Source: UBA6170 sp942491385
Lineage (GTDB): Bacteria > Chloroflexota > Anaerolineae > Anaerolineales > Anaerolineaceae
DNA length: 64,000 bases
Assembly (NCBI GenBank): GCA_942491385.1
Contig: CALOAF010000002.1
Span: forward strand, 62,001-126,000
Direction of reading: 5' to 3'
In this document: one piece after another, positions 1 through 9,299 of the stretch
How positions within the stretch are numbered: the stretch's first letter is position 1
Layout: every line of letters begins with the position of its first letter
Program-made: the position numbers and the translations under genes
The notes under the pieces: generated by a model
Databases searched by the model: none
Told to the model about the DNA's origin: nothing
The model's input: the letters and a program-made list of their open reading frames with translations, nothing else

Positions 1-418
1 TATATTCTGCACCGCTTTCTTTTCCACTTCAAACCGAATAGTGCCAGGCAGGAAAGAGTAGCGTTTTTATTTCATGGCGTCCATCATGCTCAACCAAAAA
101 GTCAAAACCCGCCTGGTGATGCCCCCTGCTCTTGCTTTTCCCCTGGCAGCGATTTTTTACGGTCTTTTTTTTCTTATTTTTGAGATATGGTTAAGCGCCG
201 GAGAATGGATGTACCCGGCTTTCGCTGGTTTCTTGACCGGCTATCTTGTCTATGATTTGATGCATTATGCAACACACCACTTTCCGATGCGAAAAGGAAT
301 TTGGAAACAATTGAAGCGCCTTCATATGCAACATCATTATAAATACCCTAACCAATTATTTGGTGTCAGTTCTCCCATTTGGGATCTTGTATTTTCTACG
401 TATCCACAGGAAAAATAA
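1..418 (+). CDS. Fatty acid hydroxylase / sterol desaturase family protein, 3' part with apparent frameshift
   Basis: Membrane-bound di-iron hydroxylase family, seen only from its middle onward; the 5' end lies outside the window. Frame 1 from base 1 encodes an HxxxH box (LHRFLFH) and HGVHH; the reading then continues one frame over with VKTRLVMPP, two hydrophobic segments, HYATHH and LHMQHHY. These histidine clusters are the family's iron ligands. Deleting one A from the A5 run at 96-100 joins both parts without loss, so this is a one-base insertion in a homopolymer, more likely a sequence error than decay. An ATG at 74 opens the downstream part but is not a plausible start. Substrate unknown. 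Confidence 0.75.
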
Positions 419-457
419 TCGAAAATCTCAGGGGGATTAATCGAAAGGAAGTTACGA

Positions 458-1531
458 ATGTCCGAAAAACTGCCAATTATCCATGTTCACGGGTCTCACA
501 ATGAGATCGGTCGGCAAATTGGTGAGAGTATGCGTCCCCAAATTCAGCATGGGATCGAAAATGCAAAAGTTTTATTTCAAAAAGCATACGACCATCTACA
601 GCTCACCTGGGACGGTGCGATCATTCAGGCTAAAAAATATACTCCGTTCGCAGAAGAACGGTATCCCCAATACGTTGATGAGATGAAAGGAATCGCTGAT
701 GGGGCTAACGTACCATACGATGAAATTCGGGTCGTCAATGCAATGGAAGCAGTGACCAGTGATGCGCTTCATTTAACAAAATGCACCTCTTTTTCTGTCA
801 ATCAAAGAATGACAGCTAATGGCAATGTTTTGATTGCTCATAATGAGGATTGGACACCAGAAGAGGAAGCGGATGTTTTTCTCATTCATGCCAAACCTAA
901 TGATGAACCACCTTTCCTGGCAATGACCTACGGCGGGTTGCTCCCGAATATTGGGTTCAACGCAAATGGTATCTCCCAATGCTGCGACTCGGTGTATCCA
1001 AATGATAGCCGGCTGGGAATCCCTCGTATTTTATATTCGCGGGCTGTCTTGGCTGCAACTACTCCTGCTGATGCCATCCGACGCATTCTGGTTTCACAAA
1101 GATCTGCTGGTTATAATCACTTAATCGTGCATGAAAGTGGAGAAATGTACAACATCGAAGTCTCCGCCAGGCAATTTGGGATGCTATATGGTGAAGAAGG
1201 GTACCTGGTGCATACTAATTTTTATTTAGATGATATGATGCGAACCCTGGAAGATGAACCTGACGAACTGATCAGTGCCCGAGTGCGTTATTATCGAGCG
1301 TTACGATTGCTGAAACAAACCGACAAACACACCATTAAGACATTACAGAATATTCAAAAAGATCACATCAATTTTCCTGATTCGATTTGTAATCATGGGA
1401 TCGATGAAAATGTGTTGAATAGCGAAAAAACGATCATGTCGATGGTGATTGATTTAACCAATCGCCAAATGCATGCTGCCTGGGGATCACCCTGCAAAAG
1501 CACATATAATACCTATCAATTAAGTGATTGA
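458..1531 (+). CDS. C45 / acyl-CoA:6-aminopenicillanate acyltransferase-like Ntn hydrolase
   Basis: 357 residues resembling the isopenicillin N acyltransferase / peptidase C45 family. An N-terminal helical region of about 108 residues is followed by the KCTSF motif, where Cys109 would become the N-terminal nucleophile after self-cleavage. The NGNVLIAHNEDWTPE stretch (about 120-136) and GFNANGISQ (about 167) are typical of the family. No signal peptide, so probably cytoplasmic. The stop overlaps the region just before the downstream M16 peptidase, which suggests co-transcription. The actual amide or ester substrate cannot be inferred; bacterial members are mostly uncharacterised hydrolases or acyltransferases. 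Confidence 0.8.
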   Translation: MSEKLPIIHVHGSHNEIGRQIGESMRPQIQHGIENAKVLFQKAYDHLQLTWDGAIIQAKKYTPFAEERYPQYVDEMKGIADGANVPYDEIRVVNAMEAVTSDALHLTKCTSFSVNQRMTANGNVLIAHNEDWTPEEEADVFLIHAKPNDEPPFLAMTYGGLLPNIGFNANGISQCCDSVYPNDSRLGIPRILYSRAVLAATTPADAIRRILVSQRSAGYNHLIVHESGEMYNIEVSARQFGMLYGEEGYLVHTNFYLDDMMRTLEDEPDELISARVRYYRALRLLKQTDKHTIKTLQNIQKDHINFPDSICNHGIDENVLNSEKTIMSMVIDLTNRQMHAAWGSPCKSTYNTYQLSD

Positions 1532-1557
1532 TAAACGAAAATATTTCCTGGAGGGTT

Positions 1558-4474
1558 ATGAAAGAGCTTCATGGTTTTAAATTATTGAAGGAAGTTGACG
1601 TTTCTGAAATAAACAGCAAAGTGATCTTGTATCGTCATTTAAGAACTGGCACAGAATTAATGTCCGTGATTAACGATGATGAAAATAAAGTGTTTGGTGT
1701 CACCTTCCGCACACCTCCAACCGATTCGACAGGTTTGCCTCACATCATGGAACACTCGGTATTATGTGGCTCAAGAAAATATCCAGTGAAAGAACCCTTT
1801 GTAGAACTCATGAAAGGTTCATTGAACACCTTTTTGAATGCCTTTACTTATCCGGATAAAACCTGCTACCCGGTCGCCAGTACCAATTTACAGGATTTTT
1901 ACAACCTGGTAGATGTTTATCTGGATGCAGTCCTCTACCCACTCATTACACCCCTGACATTGATGCAGGAAGGTTGGCATTATGAGCTAAGTGATCCCAA
2001 GGAAGAAATGACCTTTAAAGGGGTTGTCTTTAATGAAATGAAAGGGGCATATTCATCACCAGATGATATTCTTGGTGATGAAAGTCAAATGCAATTAATG
2101 CCGAATACAGCTTATGGATATCAATCAGGTGGTGATCCGGAAAGCATTCCCGATTTAACCTATGAGGAATTTAAGCATTTTCATGAAACCTATTATCATC
2201 CCAGCAATGCAAGAATATATTTTTATGGAGATGATGATCCTGAAAAGCGATTACAACTGGTCAATGAATATCTAAAAGATTTTGATCAGATTCAGGTTAA
2301 TTCCTTACCTGCCCTTCAACCAAAATTTACCGAACCGATACGCAGAGTAATTCCATACGATAGTGGCGATGATCTTGAGAATGGAAAAGCTTACCTGACC
2401 GTTAATTGGCTTTTACCCGAAGGCGAGCAACCTGAGTTAGTGCTCGCTTTAGGGATCCTCGAGCATATCCTCTTAGGTACACCTGCATCACCATTGCGAA
2501 AAATTCTAACTGAATCTGGAGCTAGGCGAAGATGTTGTTGGTCGCGGTTTGACGGACGAAATGCGTCAACTGGCATTCTCAACGGGCATGCGTGGTATTG
2601 AATCGCATAACGTGGACAAGGTTGAAAAGCTGGTAATATCAGCACTGGAAGACATTGCAAACAATGGGATCGATCCAAAAACAATCGAAGCCTCGATTAA
2701 TACTATTGAATTCAGCTTGCGAGAAAACAATACAGGAGCATTTCCGCGTGGTTTACTGGTTATGTTACGTGCACTCAGCGCATGGTTGTATGACCGGGAT
2801 CCAATCCCACCGCTCGTCTTTCAAAAACCTTTGGATGCAATCAAATCGAAATTAGCCGCTGGTTCCTTCCGGTTTGAGACCTTAATAATTGAACATTTAC
2901 TAAACAACCAGCATCGCGTTACGGTCATTCTTAACCCAGATTCTAAAATTGGGGTAGAACGCATTGAAAAAGAAAAAAGCCGTCTAAAACGTGCACAAAC
3001 CAGTTTTTCACCAGAACAATTAGAACAAATTGTTCATGACACACACACGCTAAAACAACAACAAGAAACCCCGGATTCTCCCGAAGCACTGGCTTCCATT
3101 CCCATGCTCGAAAAAGACGATCTTGATCCAAAAATAAAAGCCCTACCTAACATAATCATACAAAAAGAACCTGCAACCATTCTTTATCATGATCTTTTCA
3201 CCAGTGAAATTCTTTATCTGGATCTGGGTTTTGATCTGCAATCATTAAATCCCGATCACTTCCCCTATATGCGTTTATTCATGCGTGCTTTGTTAGAGAT
3301 GGGCACGCAAAATCTATCTTTTGTAGAGTTAATCCAGAACATTGGCAGAGAGACAGGTGGAATCCGCACCTCGCTTTTCACCTCTGAACGGGCCCGCCAC
3401 AATGGCTCCAGCGCTTATCTGTTTTTGCGCTCCAAGGTAATGGTGAAAAAAACATCCGCATTATTAGCCATTTTGAAGGATATTTTGCTGATCCCCAATT
3501 TTCATGACAAAGAACGTTTTCGACAAATCTTATTGGAAGAAAAATCCGGTATGGAAGCAGGGTTAATACCATCCGGCCATCGAGCTGTTCGAAATCGTAT
3601 ACATGCTCAATATTCTCCATCAGCCTGGTTGACAGAACAAATGAGTGGTATCGATTATCTCTTCTTCATTCGTAATCTGATAAACAATTTTGATCAGGAG
3701 TGGGAACAAATTACTATCAACCTGGAGACCATAAAATCCAGGTTATTTAATCAAAACAACCTTATTGTGAATGTCACCATTGACCAACCCCACTGGGACT
3801 CAGTTCAAAAAGAAATAAATCATTTTATGCAAGTCCTGCCCGCCACCGCATTGAAATCTAAGCCATTAACCCGCAAAAGCCAGGTCCTCAATGAGGGTTT
3901 GATTGTCCCCAGCCAGGTGAATTTTGTCGCCAAAGGAGGAGACATCTATTCACTCGGATATAAAGATCATGGTTCCATGAATGTGATTGTTAATTATTTA
4001 CGTAGCACCTGGTTATGGGAAAAAGTACGTGTCCAGGGTGGCGCTTATGGCGGTTTCTGCAGTTTTGATCGCCTCTCTGGTTTATTCACATTTCTATCTT
4101 ATCGGGATCCTAATCTCTTGACTACAATTGAAAATTATGACCAGACTGCTCAATTCCTGAAGCGTTTTGAGTTGAGTGAGTCGGAATTGACCAAATCAAT
4201 AATTGGCGCTGTTGGCGAATTGGATACCTATCAACTACCCGATGCGAAGGGTTATACCGCCATGCTGCGCTATCTTTTGGGTATCAGCGATGAAGATCGG
4301 CAACGATATCGCGACGAACTTCTATCCACATCAATTGCAGATTTCAGGCAACTAGCCGGAATATTAGAGGAATTAAACAAACAAGCCAGCGTTATTGTGT
4401 TGGGGTCTCCGGAAAATATCACCAAAGCGAACCAGGAAAACCAATTATTTACTAAAACCAGGAAAGTATTATAA
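1558..4474 (+). CDS. M16C metallopeptidase (presequence protease PreP-like), one frameshift
   Basis: Zinc peptidase that degrades unstructured peptides in a closed chamber. The ATG at 1558 follows a GGAGGG ribosome site and is preferred to the in-frame ATG at 1528, which lies inside the previous gene. The inverted zinc motif HIMEH is at residues 62-66, and a downstream glutamate in GVVFNEMKGAYSSPDD fits the third ligand. The frame breaks at about 2521: GGA-G-CTA-GGC needs one base removed to read ESG-LGEDVVGRGLTDEM, a continuous family motif. The repaired protein is about 971 residues, normal for PreP. The second half carries the paired M16 domains with RVQGGAYGG near the C terminus. Confidence 0.88.
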
Positions 4475-4478
4475 AGCA

Positions 4479-5117
4479 TTGAAAAAAAACAGGCAGAAGA
4501 CACAAAAAGCAAATCGAATCACTGGGGCAACAATTTTAGCGTTGATCCTGATCATCGTTATCGTTCAACGCACCAATCTTGAATGGTTGAAGAATTGGTG
4601 GGCCTTGCTATTCCTGGTACCCGCCATTGCTTCAATCAATAATTCAATAGAAGAGATACAACTGAAAAAAGGCTTCACCTTCTCACTCGCCAGCAATATC
4701 GCTGGAATTATTTTCCCGATTGCGATTTGTGTGATTTTCCTTCTTGCGCTGGATTGGGAGATTATTTTACCAATCATCATCATATTAGCAGGATTTTCGA
4801 TGTTGGTGGTTGGTTTTGTGAATGAGAAGAAAGGTTCTGGGAGGATCACCCACGCGCTACGCCCATGGTTTTTTTCCTGGGGTCTGGCAGTGATCCTGGT
4901 AGGGGTGATTACGCTGGTGTCCAATTTGAAAACAACTGGTGTCAGTCAGGGAATTTATGCCTGGTACGGTGTTGCTTTATTGATAGCCGCTTGCGGTGGA
5001 CTGGTTTCTGTCGGGTTAGAAATTCGCAAACAGGGTAAACCAACCTTGATTGGCTTAGCGCACCTGATAACATCATTGGTAATAGCCATTCCAGGGTTGT
5101 TGGCAATATTGAACTAA
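4479..5117 (+). CDS. Hypothetical polytopic membrane protein
   Basis: About 212 residues with roughly six hydrophobic helices and short polar loops. No ATG lies at the 5' end; TTG at 4479 is chosen because AGGAAAG at 4460-4466 sits 12 bases upstream and the first helix follows soon after a basic stretch (LKKNRQKTQKANR). The reading frame runs further upstream but would overlap the peptidase gene. No recognisable catalytic motif. It starts 5 bases after the M16 peptidase stop and so probably belongs to that operon. Function unknown. Confidence 0.6.
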   Translation: MKKNRQKTQKANRITGATILALILIIVIVQRTNLEWLKNWWALLFLVPAIASINNSIEEIQLKKGFTFSLASNIAGIIFPIAICVIFLLALDWEIILPIIIILAGFSMLVVGFVNEKKGSGRITHALRPWFFSWGLAVILVGVITLVSNLKTTGVSQGIYAWYGVALLIAACGGLVSVGLEIRKQGKPTLIGLAHLITSLVIAIPGLLAILN

Positions 5118-5274
5118 TCCTAGTAAAGAGGAAAATAACCAATTCTGTAGCCCTTTTATTAAATCCTTCTTGAAGCAGACCGTAGATTTTCCTCGCAATG
5201 CAACTTTTTCGTAGAAAGATCGTATATTGAATGATTGTGGATAATTTTTTCCACCCATCCAGAAATGAGGTTGT

Positions 5275-5891
5275 ATGGCCCAAGATCAATATCTAACAAA
5301 ATATTTTACTATTTTCGCAAAACCAAAAATGTATTCAACCCTCTTATATCTTTTTCTCGCCTTCCCGCTTGGATTGGCATATTTCATTTTACTGGTAGTA
5401 GGGTTCTCTTTGGGATTTTCTTTATTGATCATCTGGGTTGGATTAATTATTCTGGCTTTACTCTTCCCAGCCATCTGGTTGATTATTTCATTTGAGCGAC
5501 TGCAAACAACCCATCTTCTAGGCATCGAAATACCAGTCTCTCAGCCTAACAACGACGAAAATTCAGCAATCTGGCAAAAAATTAAATCCTTTTAACCGAT
5601 CCAGATATCTGGAAAGGCGTTTTATTTATCCTATTAAAATTCCCAATCGGAATTTTTTCATTTGTAGTTCTGGTCACCGGAATTGCATTGTTATTTTCTA
5701 TGATTTTTTCCCCCATAATCATTCCTTTCAGTTCAATTAATTTTGGATTTTGGCAGGTGGATACCATCAGTGAAGCCATCGGATTGTGTTTGTTGGGATT
5801 GATGGCATTACCCGGTGTGTTTCACATCTATTACTTTTTAGGTCAGTCCATTGGAAAATTGTCAGAAGTTTTATTAAAACCAAAAAACTAA
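5275..5891 (+). CDS. Putative-sensor domain membrane protein, one frameshift
   Basis: Integral membrane protein resembling the stand-alone 'putative sensor' domain found at the N terminus of some actinobacterial and Chloroflexota histidine kinases. The first part ends IWQKIKSF; the next frame continues LTDPDIWKGVLFILLKFPIG and ends GKLSEVLLKPKN. Adding one T to the T4 run at 5590-5593 restores a single protein of about 205 residues with four hydrophobic segments. The repeated pattern of a polar 'YxFLxFPLG'-type stretch before each helix pair supports the join. No kinase domain follows, so any signalling role is inference. Confidence 0.6.
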
Positions 5892-5952
5892 AGGCTATAG
5901 AACGAATATTTAAACAAGAATAAGATTATTATTAAACGATAAGGAGAGCCAA

Positions 5953-6450
5953 ATGGAAAAAAAGAAGTCTAGTTTTGCTTGGGGGATCATTCTTATCCTC
6001 TTCGGTGCATTTTTGCTAGCAAATCAACTCGTTCCAGGTCTAAAATTCATCTTTGATTGGCCATGGATTGTCATGGGGGTTGGCGCAGTATTTGTTTTGT
6101 TAGCAGTGTTTACACAGACGGGTGGGTTGGCTATTCCAGGTTGTATCGTGGGAGGGATCGGTGCAATTTTGTATTATCAAAATCTAACCGGAAATTGGGA
6201 AACCTGGTCATTTGCCTGGTCGTTAATCCCTGGTTTTGTCGGTGTGGGGATCGCGCTGGCAGCGCTCATTTCCCCCAAGGAACAACCAGATGGGCTCTCT
6301 GCCAGCCTGACTTTGATCTCGATCAGTTTGGTTATGTTCTTCATTTTTGGTGGTGCAAAATTCTTTGGCCTCGAATCATTCATCCTTTGGCCAATCGTCG
6401 TCATTGCACTGGGTGTATTCTTATTAGTTAAAGGTATGCTGAAGAAATAA
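5953..6450 (+). CDS. LiaI/LiaF-like or DUF5668-type small membrane protein
   Basis: 165 residues preceded by AAGGAGAG. Begins with a basic tail and FAWGIILILFGAFLLANQL, the pattern of the LiaF/LiaI transmembrane region, and continues with about five further helices, ending in VALGVFLLVKGMLKK. Proteins of this type sit in envelope-stress regulons in Firmicutes, but no regulator is adjacent here, so that role is not shown. Last gene before a 340-base gap and the histidine operon. Confidence 0.6.
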   Translation: MEKKKSSFAWGIILILFGAFLLANQLVPGLKFIFDWPWIVMGVGAVFVLLAVFTQTGGLAIPGCIVGGIGAILYYQNLTGNWETWSFAWSLIPGFVGVGIALAALISPKEQPDGLSASLTLISISLVMFFIFGGAKFFGLESFILWPIVVIALGVFLLVKGMLKK

Positions 6451-6755
6451 GGAAATTCGAATAATTTACTGATTTTCGTAAGGCAAATTTGTAAAGCCAG
6501 ATGATAAATTTTTCCTGGTTTAAAAAAACCTTACATAAAAAATGTATGTCCAAGAACAGAATGTCACGAAAAGATATAAAAGAACCAAAATACAGAACAC
6601 ACCAGGGACGAAAGAGAAATACGAAGATTTTGGATAGATTGAACTTTTTAATTTAGAGTATTGGTTTATAATCCAAAAAATATACTTTATGATCCTCCTA
6701 TTTAATTATATTCCATCTCGCAAATTGCTGAATACACTTACACTTAAAAAAACTA
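6451..6755. other. AT-rich intergenic region, no gene seen
   Basis: About 300 bases between the small membrane protein and the his leader. No ORF with a ribosome site, no strong hairpin and no recognisable RNA gene. Several TATAAT-like strings occur (for example near 6666) but without well-spaced -35 partners. Confidence 0.5.
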
Positions 6756-6783
6756 TTGACAAATTTGAGGTTAATGTTAGACT
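6756..6783 (+). promoter_or_regulatory. Probable his operon promoter
   Basis: A perfect TTGACA at 6756-6761 is followed after 16 bases by TAGACT (6778-6783), four of six matches to TATAAT. The predicted start of transcription is near 6790, essentially at the leader-peptide ATG (6791), which would make the leader mRNA nearly leaderless. No ribosome site stands directly before that ATG, in agreement. The -10 match is weak, so position is provisional. Confidence 0.45.
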
Positions 6784-6790
6784 TTTAGAC

Positions 6791-6853
6791 ATGCTTAACC
6801 AAAGACTAGCTCTTCATCATCATCATTCAAATTTCCTACAACCTGACTGGTAG
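6791..6853 (+). CDS. hisL: Histidine operon leader peptide with four consecutive His codons
   Basis: A 20-codon ORF reading MLNQRLALHHHHSNFLQPDW. Four tandem CAT codons (6815-6826) precede a 24-base tail and a TAG at 6851-6853. It lies 94 bases upstream of hisG and immediately before an intrinsic terminator, the arrangement of classical his attenuation leaders. Shortage of charged tRNA-His would stall the ribosome on codons 9-12. Too short for standard gene callers. The case rests on codon content plus position, both seen directly; function is inferred. Confidence 0.85.
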   Translation: MLNQRLALHHHHSNFLQPDW

Positions 6854-6930
6854 TCGGTTTAATTTGATGTTGATGGAGTAAACAACATAAACACAAAAGC
6901 CCCCAGTCACGGGGGCTTTTTATTTTAATC
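6843..6930 (+). terminator. His operon attenuator: pause hairpin, antiterminator strand and terminator
   Basis: Terminator: AAAAGCCCCC (6895-6904) pairs with GGGGGCTTTT (6911-6920) around a 6-base loop and runs into TATTTT. Alternative pairings: a hairpin of 6843-6848 with 6852-6857, overlapping the leader stop codon; and TGACTGG (6844-6850) with CCAGTCA (6903-6909), seven pairs that would break the terminator. With the ribosome stalled at the His codons, 6844-6850 is free to form the antiterminator; with the ribosome at the stop codon it is covered and the terminator forms. Pairings are read from the sequence; the switching model is inference from known his leaders. Confidence 0.8.
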
Positions 6931-6947
6931 TACAGATAGGATCAAAA

Positions 6948-7970
6948 ATGAACCCAAAAGAACAACCAAGAAACATCCGCATTTCACTACCTTCAAAAGG
7001 CAGATTAGCAGAAGATTGCTTGGATTTTTTAGAAGAATCCGGGCTAAAAATTTACAAGCCCAATCCCCGGCAATATGAAGCCACTATCCCAGCTTTGCCA
7101 GGTGTCTCGGTAATTTTTCAGCGAGCGTCCGATATCGTAACCAGTGTCCAGGATGGGAGTATTGATTTTGGCATCACTGGTTATGATGTGGTGGCTGAAT
7201 CCTTGGGGGAAGATCAGGATTTTGTCATCATTCACGATGCATTAGGCTTTGGAAACTGTTCCTTGCATCTGGCTATACCTGAAGGTTGGGAAGACATTTC
7301 TTCAGTCACAGATTTAATAGAATATGCAAGTCAGATGAAGCGACCTTTACGCATTGCAACCAAATATAAAAACCTGGTTTCACAGTTTTTTCAACCCTTC
7401 AATTTTGATCTTCAATTAGTTTCTTCAGAAGGCACCGTGGAGATTGCACCAGCAATTGGATATGCCGATATGATATGCGATGTGGTCTCCTCCGGTTTGA
7501 CGTTGAGTGACAATCGCCTACGGATGATCGCTGGTGGAAAAATATTGGATTCCCAGTCAGTATTAATTGGGAACAAAAACACTTTATTAACCAATCCGGA
7601 AGCATTAAAAATTGCTCGCATGCTAATTGAGTTTTTTGAAGCGCACCTGATTGCAAAGGATAAACTGGCTGTCTTTGCCAATATGAGAGGTGAAAATCCA
7701 CGAGCGATTGCCCAACAAATATTCGAAAGCACAACGATCTCTGGTTTACAGGGCCCCACAATATCACAGGTAATTGTGAAAAATTCGAATCAAGACTGGT
7801 TTGCCGTCAATATCATTGTTTCTAAAGCTGAGCTATATAAAGCTATCAGTGAATTAAGAGCTATTGGTGGTAGTGGCGTGATTGTAATTCCGGTGAATTA
7901 CGTTTTCGATGAAGAACCGCCACGTTACCGAACACTCTTAGAAAAATTACAAATTTCAGATCTTAAGTGA
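6948..7970 (+). CDS. hisG: ATP phosphoribosyltransferase, long form
   Basis: First step of histidine synthesis: joins ATP and PRPP to give phosphoribosyl-ATP. The N-terminal bilobal domain has LPSKGRLAED at about 14 and the PRPP-binding type signature EIAPAIGYADMICDVVSSG at about 166-184. The C-terminal part (about 240-330) matches the ACT-like regulatory domain of the long, hexameric, histidine-inhibited form, so no HisZ is needed. At 340 residues it is longer than the usual 290-300. It is the first gene of a nine-gene his operon and directly follows the attenuator; hisD begins 6 bases after its stop. Confidence 0.95.
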   Translation: MNPKEQPRNIRISLPSKGRLAEDCLDFLEESGLKIYKPNPRQYEATIPALPGVSVIFQRASDIVTSVQDGSIDFGITGYDVVAESLGEDQDFVIIHDALGFGNCSLHLAIPEGWEDISSVTDLIEYASQMKRPLRIATKYKNLVSQFFQPFNFDLQLVSSEGTVEIAPAIGYADMICDVVSSGLTLSDNRLRMIAGGKILDSQSVLIGNKNTLLTNPEALKIARMLIEFFEAHLIAKDKLAVFANMRGENPRAIAQQIFESTTISGLQGPTISQVIVKNSNQDWFAVNIIVSKAELYKAISELRAIGGSGVIVIPVNYVFDEEPPRYRTLLEKLQISDLK

Positions 7971-7976
7971 GGAACG

Positions 7977-9299
7977 ATGTTAAAAATTTATCAACCTGTA
8001 GAAGCAAAAGAGACAATCCTGAAACGCAAACCAATTGATGATTATGAGATTCCGGAAACGATGCAACAAAATATGCTGAAATTCTTTGGAGAAAATCTTA
8101 CCCCTGATCAAGCCGTAGCCAGAATCATTAAAGAAGTACGTAACGAGGGAGACCGGGCGGTTAAAAAATGGACACAAATTTTGGATGGCACAGCAATAAC
8201 CAGTTTTCGATTAACAGAGACAGAAATTCAAACATCGTTGAGATCCATTTCAACTGATGTCAAACTTGCTTTGGAATTAAGTATCGAACGAGTCCGCGCA
8301 TTTCACCAACGCCAACCACTATCGTCCTGGATTAGCAATGATCTGGGAGGAACCCTAGGTCAATTGATCCGCCCCATTCGACGAGTCGGATTATACATCC
8401 CAGCCGGCACCGCTCCATTACCTTCCAGCGTCATTATGTCAGCCGTTCCTGCGCAAGTGGCGGGAGTCAAAGAAATCGTAGTGGTGGCTCCGCCGGACAG
8501 AAAAACCGGAAAGATCTCTCCTTTGATTGTGGCCACTGCTTCCATGTTGGGAATACAAGAAATTTACTGCATTGGTGGTGCTCAGGCCATCGCTGCGCTT
8601 GCATATGGAACTGAAACCATCAACCCGGTTGACAAAATTTTCGGGCCAGGGAATCTGTTTGTCACATTGGCAAAAAAGCAGGTTTTTGGCACAGTAGGCA
8701 TTGATAACCTGGCTGGACCAACCGAAACAATGATAATTGCCGATGAAAATGCAAAACCTGCCTGGGTTGCCGCCGATTTACTGGCACAGGCAGAACATGA
8801 TCTCCTGGCTTCGGCGATTTTACTGACACCCTCCTTAAAGTTGGCGAAGCAGGTCGATGAAGAAATCAAGGCGCAAGCTAATAAATTATCCCGAACCTCC
8901 ATGATCAATTCCTCATTCCTTAATCGTGGTGGGGCTGTCATTACGAAGAATTTGGATGAAGCGGTCGCATTAGCCAATGAGTATGGAGCAGAACATCTCT
9001 GTCTCGCTGTGCAGGAACCCTGGCGCTGGGTAGAAAAGATCACTTGCGCGGGTGGCATATTCATTGGAGAAAACTCATTCGAAGTGCTCGGAGACTATGT
9101 TGCCGGTCCCAGTCATGTGATGCCAACTGGTGGATCAGCCAGATTCGCCTCCCCAATCAATGTGTGGGATTTTATCAAAATAATCAGCTTGATTGGTTTG
9201 GACGATCAGACAGTATCCCAAATTGCCCCAGCCGCAGCACTTATCGCCAAAGCTGAAGGATTGGATGCCCATGCATCCGCAGCAGAGATACGCTTATGA
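7977..9299 (+). CDS. hisD: Histidinol dehydrogenase
   Basis: NAD-dependent zinc enzyme that makes the last two oxidations, histidinol to histidine. 440 residues, normal for the family. Visible landmarks are RVGLYIPAGTAPLPSSV (about 134), the GPGNLFVTLAKKQVFG nucleotide-binding stretch (about 223), DLLAQAEHD with zinc-ligand Gln/His (about 265) and EYGAEHLCL with the catalytic Glu-His pair (about 338). Its last four bases (ATGA) overlap the start of hisC, indicating translational coupling. Confidence 0.96.
   Translation: MLKIYQPVEAKETILKRKPIDDYEIPETMQQNMLKFFGENLTPDQAVARIIKEVRNEGDRAVKKWTQILDGTAITSFRLTETEIQTSLRSISTDVKLALELSIERVRAFHQRQPLSSWISNDLGGTLGQLIRPIRRVGLYIPAGTAPLPSSVIMSAVPAQVAGVKEIVVVAPPDRKTGKISPLIVATASMLGIQEIYCIGGAQAIAALAYGTETINPVDKIFGPGNLFVTLAKKQVFGTVGIDNLAGPTETMIIADENAKPAWVAADLLAQAEHDLLASAILLTPSLKLAKQVDEEIKAQANKLSRTSMINSSFLNRGGAVITKNLDEAVALANEYGAEHLCLAVQEPWRWVEKITCAGGIFIGENSFEVLGDYVAGPSHVMPTGGSARFASPINVWDFIKIISLIGLDDQTVSQIAPAAALIAKAEGLDAHASAAEIRL

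Noticed and set aside
1528..1558. Upstream ATG at 1528 as start of the M16 peptidase
   Set aside because: It lies within the preceding gene and lacks a ribosome site, while ATG 1558 follows GGAGGG.
6655..6700. TTGAAC...TATAAT as his promoter
   Set aside because: The spacer would be 22 bases; the TTGACA at 6756 fits better.
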